DNA from: Ardenticatenaceae bacterium
Lineage (GTDB): Bacteria; Chloroflexota; Anaerolineae; Promineifilales; Promineifilaceae
Reading direction: 5' to 3'
Length of the DNA stretch: 13,987 nt
Assembly (NCBI GenBank): GCA_020634495.1
Contig: JACKBR010000086.1
Coordinates: 1-13,987 of the forward strand
Under the pieces are notes generated by a model. It did not search any database. It worked only from the letters and a program-made list of their open reading frames with translations, and had not been told where the DNA came from. A program made the position numbers and the translations under genes. Each line of letters opens with the position of its first letter. Positions within the stretch are counted from its first letter, which is position 1. Below are positions 13,769 to 13,987 of this stretch, one piece after another.

Positions 13769-13987
13769 TTAACTTGCTAATTTCTTTATCAAACGTACCC
13801 AAGACTGTGTTTTGATCCAACCACTATTTTGTAGTTTTTCAATGATTGATACCCGATTAATTGGCACACTTAATTGTATTGCCGTTTTATTTAGGCCATT
13901 TAACCAGGCCGTTGCTTCGTGTAGCATGGGAGCTAGGTAATCGATATGTTTATCTAGAACCAATGGTCGGCCAATAGTCCCTTTGTT
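13769..13987 (-). CDS. Unrecognised AT-rich gene, 3' end only
   Basis: The frame is open from the right window edge to the stop at 13769, giving 72 residues, so this is the C-terminal part of a longer protein that begins outside the window. It reads GTIGRPLVLDKHIDYLAPML, then AWLNGLNKTAIQLSVPINRV and SIIEKLQNSGWIKTQSW. The GRP start followed by a helical stretch and TAIQLSVPINRVSIIEKL has the feel of a helix-turn-helix, as found near the start of some transposases or in regulators, but no family is recognised. The stretch has far lower GC than the operon next to it and lacks the iterated palindrome, which suggests transfer. No terminator is evident downstream. Confidence 0.5.
   Translation of the reverse strand, partial: NKGTIGRPLVLDKHIDYLAPMLHEATAWLNGLNKTAIQLSVPINRVSIIEKLQNSGWIKTQSWVRLIKKLAS

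Overview
This window looks like a bacterial chromosome segment, most likely from Chloroflexota (Anaerolineae/Caldilineae-like). I base that on overall gene style, long secreted lamin-tail proteins, a family B polymerase of PolB2-like type, and one highly iterated palindrome, ACGGCCGT, seen 19 times. The taxonomic call is from memory of the group and is moderate. GC content is moderate to high in the main genes, lower in parA and the mobile patch, and low in the last 250 bases.

Layout. 1-704 (minus): a ParA-type partition ATPase, cut by the left edge, with three helically phased GTATAC-like boxes upstream. 770-1627: no convincing gene, possibly a decayed reading frame. 1628-2554 (minus): a histone-deacetylase-family amidohydrolase. 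2715-4851: a mobile/decay patch. It holds the remnant of a phage-type antirepressor gene (minus), a truncated transposase fused to it, a 112-bp MITE-like insertion nested in that transposase, a 420-bp deletion derivative of a related IS, and an intact antirepressor gene on the plus strand. 4852-5353: no gene seen. 5354-6701 (minus): a lipoprotein with SH3-like segments overlapping a four-cysteine protein that may be a helix-hairpin-helix DNA glycosylase-like enzyme. 6791-9496 (minus): a 901-residue secreted protein with lamin-tail domains around a ComEC-like metallo-beta-lactamase domain. 9951-13039 (minus): a tight three-gene operon of a RecA/RadA-like protein with a broken Walker A, an 81-residue unknown protein, and a family B DNA polymerase with degenerate exonuclease and polymerase motifs. 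13126-13581 (minus): a LuxR-type HTH regulator just upstream of that operon. 13769-13987 (minus): the 3' end of an AT-rich unrecognised gene.

The most interesting unit is 9951-13125. The three genes overlap by 8 nt at each junction. The gap between them and the LuxR-type gene is filled by a GGGTGA box array. By analogy with ImuA-ImuB-DnaE2 mutasomes, where a degenerate RecA-like protein works with a non-replicative polymerase, this could be a PolB-based damage-tolerance module; that role is inference. The second notable signal is the nested transposon at 3278-3389, for which a related IS copy 400 bp away supplies the empty site.
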